Source of the DNA: Flaccisagitta enflata
Lineage: Eukaryota; Chaetognatha; Sagittoidea; Aphragmophora
Direction of reading: 5' to 3'
NCBI GenBank assembly: GCA_965153355.1
Contig: OZ231127.1
Location: 54,808,001 to 54,872,000, forward strand
DNA length: 64,000 nt
Shown here: piece after piece, positions 60,941 through 64,000 of the stretch
Position numbering within the stretch: position 1 is the first letter of the stretch
Layout of the letters: each line of letters begins with the position of its first letter
Notes under the pieces: generated by a model
What the model was told of the DNA's origin: nothing
The model's input: only the letters and a program-made list of their open reading frames with translations
Databases searched by the model: none
Program-made: the position numbers and the translations under genes

Positions 60941-61118
60941 AAGGCCGGATACACGGCCACCATGCACCAGTTGCGGATGGTTGGGCGGGGGCGGAAGTGC
61001 GTGTTTTCCCACTTTTTGACTCGTGCTTACAGACCAACGGACGGACTGACGGACCGACGGACCAACGGACGGACCAACGGACCAAGCCTCTTATAGAGTT
61101 GCGTGTCCGCAACTAAAA
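60939..61118 (-). mobile_element. family-2 element with family-1-type left end
   Basis: ACAAGGCCGGATACACGGCCACC (shared left end), CCAGTTGCGGATGG, TTTTCCCACTTTTTGACTCGTGC, GGAC variants, CAAGCCTCTTATAGAGTTGCG + TGTCCGCAACT, AAAAAT. Confidence 0.9.
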
Positions 61119-61735
61119 ATGGAATTGTACAGTAAAGCACCGCTAAAGCGCACCCGATATTAAGACATGCCCGCCTATAAGGCATTTACATGCAGTCCTA
61201 TGAGATAGTTTGCAATTTCTATATTAGCGATAGGGCCTCATTATGAGGCATGATTTTACCTCATCACTTGGCACGCGCGCTAGTGGAGCTCAACTTTATG
61301 TGGTGATGGGAAAGTGACAGAGAAAGAAATAGATGTTTATGATAACAGAAAAGACAGAAACGGGAAAGGAAAATTGAAAGAAAAAATGGCTGAGAGGCAG
61401 GGAAAGGAATGAACGATAAAAGTGAATTTCAAAAAAGCCTGCGCCCGAATATAAATGCATTTTTGTCGTTTAGAACCCCATGAAAGGCTTATCTTGGAAA
61501 TAAAAGGAAAGTGAGGAAAAAGCGAACTTGGAAATATTCAATACATTTGAATGGAGATGGATTGAGTTACGCGGTGGAAGCGTCAGCACAACGAATTGCA
61601 AAGTCGGTGGGACCCGTTAACGTGGAATGTGCAGATGAGCTTCACTGGGCAGCTTTGCTGATAAGTTGATGTCAGCCCCGTTCACCTTTAGAGCCCCGAA
61701 ATGGCTTCTTTTGCGATTGCGCGGTCTTCGTGACA
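61119..61735. other. spacer, no gene seen
   Basis: 61130-61170 (TACAGTAAAGCACCGCTAAAGCGCACCC) resembles the TA-CAGT end group but no right end was found. Confidence 0.35.
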
Positions 61736-61924
61736 AACAAGGCCGGATACATGGCTACCCCAATCGCGTGCGGGTGGGCAGGGCCCGTATTTGAGGAAAC
61801 AAGAGCAATTGGGCTGGAACAGACCATAAAAAAAATCAAAGTAACACGCGACCGACGAACCGACAAACCAACGGACGGACAAAGCAGGGTGTAGATTGTA
61901 GAGTCGCGTAGCACGTGACTAAGA
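61736..61924 (-). mobile_element. family-1 element
   Basis: AACAAGGCCGGATACATGGCTACCCC...GTGGGCAGGGCCCGTATTTGAGG, AAAGTAACACGCGACCGACG, CAAAGCAGGGTGTAGA(TTGTAGA) + GTCGCGTAGCACGTGACTAAGAA. TTGTAGA is duplicated just before the hairpin. Confidence 0.9.
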
Positions 61925-62229
61925 ATACAAACAAGTTTTCTAATTCTGAACTGATAATCTCAGGAATGGATATCACATATTACGAGAGCACAGTTCAGGC
62001 GGTAGGTTGAATGAAATGAATGATTTAGTAAATAAAATTTCATCTCGTGCAAATCGGCAGCCAATGTTTTGCCACGCAAACTTGCAAAAATGATGAATGA
62101 GTTTAGATGAAGAAAAAAAGATGTGAATGCCAACGAAGGCGACAAGTTTGAATGTCTAAATGACAAAGAGAAATTGTCGTCGTTGGGAGGAAAATAAATG
62201 ACTTTTCAATCGTCTCTTCATGTGTCTCA
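61925..62229. other. unique spacer, nothing recognised
   Basis: No repeat or exon evident. Confidence 0.3.
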
Positions 62230-62231
62230 CA

Positions 62232-62448
62232 TTGATTTGTTTTCGGTGTTCAGCGTTCAGCGTCTAATGCTCAGTGTTCAGAATTCAATGTTCAGTGCTC
62301 AGTGTTCAGTGTTCAGTGTTCAGCGTTTAGCGTCTAAGGTCCGGGGTTCCATAATCAGTGTTCAGCGTTCAGTGCTTTGTGTTCACTACACAGCCACAAG
62401 CAATCAGTGTTCAGCGTTCAGCATATATTGTTCAGCGTTTTGCCTAGA
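62232..62448. repeat. minisatellite, GTTCAGTGTTCAGC, about 8-bp unit
   Basis: More than 20 diverged copies of GTTCAGYG with blocks GTCTAAGG and CACTACACAGCC interspersed. Confidence 0.85.
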
Positions 62449-62597
62449 GTGTTTCAAACTACCATTAGACTCCAGCTTTTTCTACTCATCAGACAACGGG
62501 ACTTCTGCTTTTTCACGAAAAAAAATCGAGAGAATAAGGAAATGAAAAAATGTACAAAGAAATAAGAACAAAAAATGAAATAACAGATGACAACTAA

Positions 62598-62788
62598 AGA
62601 AACAAGGCCGGAAACACGGCTACCCCAGTCGCACGCGGGAGGGCAGGGGCCATATTTGAGTTCACTAGACCATTTGGGCAGGAGCAGAGATGTCACAGAA
62701 TAAAGAATATAAAAAAAGTAAAGTGTGACCGACCAACCGACCAACAGACAAAGCGGGGTGTAGAGTCGCGTGCATGCGACTAAAAATT
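62598..62788 (-). mobile_element. family-1 element
   Basis: AACAAGGCCGGAAACACGGCTACCCC, GGAGGGCAGGGGCCATATTTGAG, CATTTGGGCAGGAGCAGAG, AAAGTAAAGTGTGACCGACC, CAAAGCGGGGTGTAGA + GTCGCGTGCATGCGAC + TAAAAA. Confidence 0.9.
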
Positions 62789-62874
62789 CACTTGAAGTTC
62801 CCCACCCAGAAAAAAGAATGGGGAAAGAAATAAGCCGTTCCTTTGAAATTGGCCCCTCATTGCTTTACAACTCA

Positions 62875-62877
<3 letters not shown>

Positions 62878-62955
<78 letters not shown>
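62878..62955. repeat. (CT)n microsatellite
   Basis: About 38 CT units. Confidence 0.98.
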
Positions 62956-62958
<3 letters not shown>

Positions 62959-63029
62959 AAGAGTGTCGCCTTCTTGTTATCGAGTGCTTCTTCTCGGCAG
63001 TAGGATCCAAACTAGACAACTAGAATGGC

Positions 63030-63030
<1 letters not shown>

Positions 63031-63112
<82 letters not shown>
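63031..63112. repeat. (GA)n microsatellite
   Basis: About 40 GA units, inverse to the CT tract 76 bases upstream. Confidence 0.98.
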
Positions 63113-63114
<2 letters not shown>

Positions 63115-63925
63115 CCATAAAGCCAGACCGACAGAATGCTACATAAACGACTGAGACCAAAGGATAGAGATAGAGGGATAGAGAGTACAGACGACAGGGA
63201 TAGAGATTACAGACGAATTGAGGCAGACAGGCGTAAAAAAAACCAACCCCCCCCCCAAAAAAAGAGCCAGTCAGCTTGATAGATGGACAGACAAAAACAG
63301 ACAGTAAGATAAACGGAGAGATAGAAAGACGGCGACAAATCATTAAGACGTCAAGTATTCCAGGTAAAAATGAAGTGCTTCACCTCACCTTTGCATCAAT
63401 AATGGACCAATTATACACAAACTTTTTCATTGGTCAAATTGTCAAAAGATACACTTGAGATGTACGTCTGTTTTATAGTTTTCGCTTATAGTCGCCTTTT
63501 GAGGGAACCAGTCAAGAAAATGAAGATTTTCAGTAAAATTGTGCTCACACTTATTTCTTTTTTCTGAGGTCGAAATTTTAACAAAATTTTGCATTTTCAA
63601 AAACGTAGTTCTCTTTAAAAACGATTTGGTTAGAGATCTACGTTCTTCGTTTTTTTCATTTTTTCATTTCCTATGCAAGCTTATAATTTCGACCAGCCCC
63701 TGTCAGTGGACAAAAAAAAAAAAAAAAAAAAAAAAGAAAAAAAAATCTAGGAATTTTCAGCTAATCTTCTTCAGTAATATGAGCTAAATACGAAACTCTT
63801 GCCAACTGGATGTTGATTTTGCTTTTAAGGGCGTGTCCGCATTCGTCTTGAAAAACATGTTTTTCAGAATCATGATTTTCGAACATTACACAATGATGAA
63901 GAGTAATTTCGATTATACTGTTTGG
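63113..63925. other. unique spacer with poly-A tract 63712-63735
   Basis: No gene recognised; an interrupted A-run and an AT-rich sequence. Confidence 0.35.
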
Positions 63926-63927
63926 TG

Positions 63928-64000
63928 TTGCTCCACTAGTCTTGTGGTTAAGTCACTGGGAACCGACAAGAGGGTTAGGGGATCGATTCCGACCATAACA
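63928..64000 (+). mobile_element. tRNA-derived SINE head, cut by window end
   Basis: CTAGTCTTGTGGTTAAGTCACTGG resembles a tRNA D-arm/A box and GGGATCGATTCCGACC resembles a T-arm/B box, about 35 bases apart. TGTT at the start and AACA at the end could pair as a partial acceptor stem. The anticodon arm is not convincing, so a tRNA-like SINE is more likely than a functional tRNA. Confidence 0.45.

Overview
This window looks like a piece of an animal (metazoan) nuclear genome. It is intron- and repeat-dominated. There is no prokaryotic gene organisation. The only recognisable protein-coding sequence is split into short exons with good splice sites. A marine or molluscan-like invertebrate would fit the abundance of (CT)n/(GA)n, (CA)n and (CAA)n microsatellites and of short non-coding elements carrying GTCY-type tracts, but the species cannot be fixed from the sequence.

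Gene content is very low. On the minus strand, three small exons (24040-23993, 20492-20324, 18021-17906) carry clean acceptor/donor sites. The last two join in frame to encode the C-terminal half of one immunoglobulin I-set domain and the N-terminal half of the next. The second piece (FQCKV...PHIK before an expected W) most resembles the Ig III region of FGF receptors and FGFRL1, so the central window is probably an intronic part of an FGFR/FGFRL1-like Ig receptor gene. The exons for the rest of that protein were not found. At the extreme left edge a 27-codon open tail with seven consecutive Asp residues ends at a stop (81-83) and may be the 3' end of a plus-strand gene. Long open frames elsewhere are translations of simple repeats.

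Most of the rest is repeats. (1) Microsatellites occur every 1-2 kb, mostly (CT)n/(GA)n, plus (CA)n, (CAA)n, (CTT)n, (CTTT)n and (AAAAC)n. (2) Minisatellites lie at 6.97-7.58, 9.9-11.04, 11.55-11.89, 15.4-16.4, 18.58-18.79, 19.13-19.40, 21.5-21.8, 36.37-36.72, 50.5-51.5, 56.5-58.2 and 62.2-62.4 kb. (3) Families of dispersed non-autonomous elements share one architecture: a short perfect hairpin, a (GTCC/GTCG)n tract, and a conserved body ending in the motif TGTATCCGGCCTTGTTT. I call these families 1 and 2; about 19 copies or fragments occur in both orientations. (4) A third family has inverted ends (GTCCTGTAGGACACAGGGG) around an interchangeable minisatellite core. (5) Foldback or MITE-like DNA elements have long inverted repeats, several with target-site duplications that can be read directly (TA, 8 bp, 11 bp) because they landed inside tandem repeats or duplicated sequence.

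Layout: 0-9 kb, candidate gene tail, trinucleotide tracts, one TA-flanked foldback and degraded family copies. 9-17 kb, minisatellites with nested insertions. 17-24 kb, the Ig-receptor exons separated by repeats. 24-36 kb, microsatellites, a large nested foldback at 28.3-30.0 kb and a hAT-like element at 35.4-36.1 kb. 36-50 kb, mixed element copies, including a TA-foldback with its own unoccupied duplicate site at 39.5-40.35 kb. 50-58 kb, minisatellites invaded by foldbacks. 58-64 kb, four family 1/2 copies, microsatellites and a tRNA-like SINE head at the right edge. No rRNA, CRISPR array or bacterial-type operon was seen.
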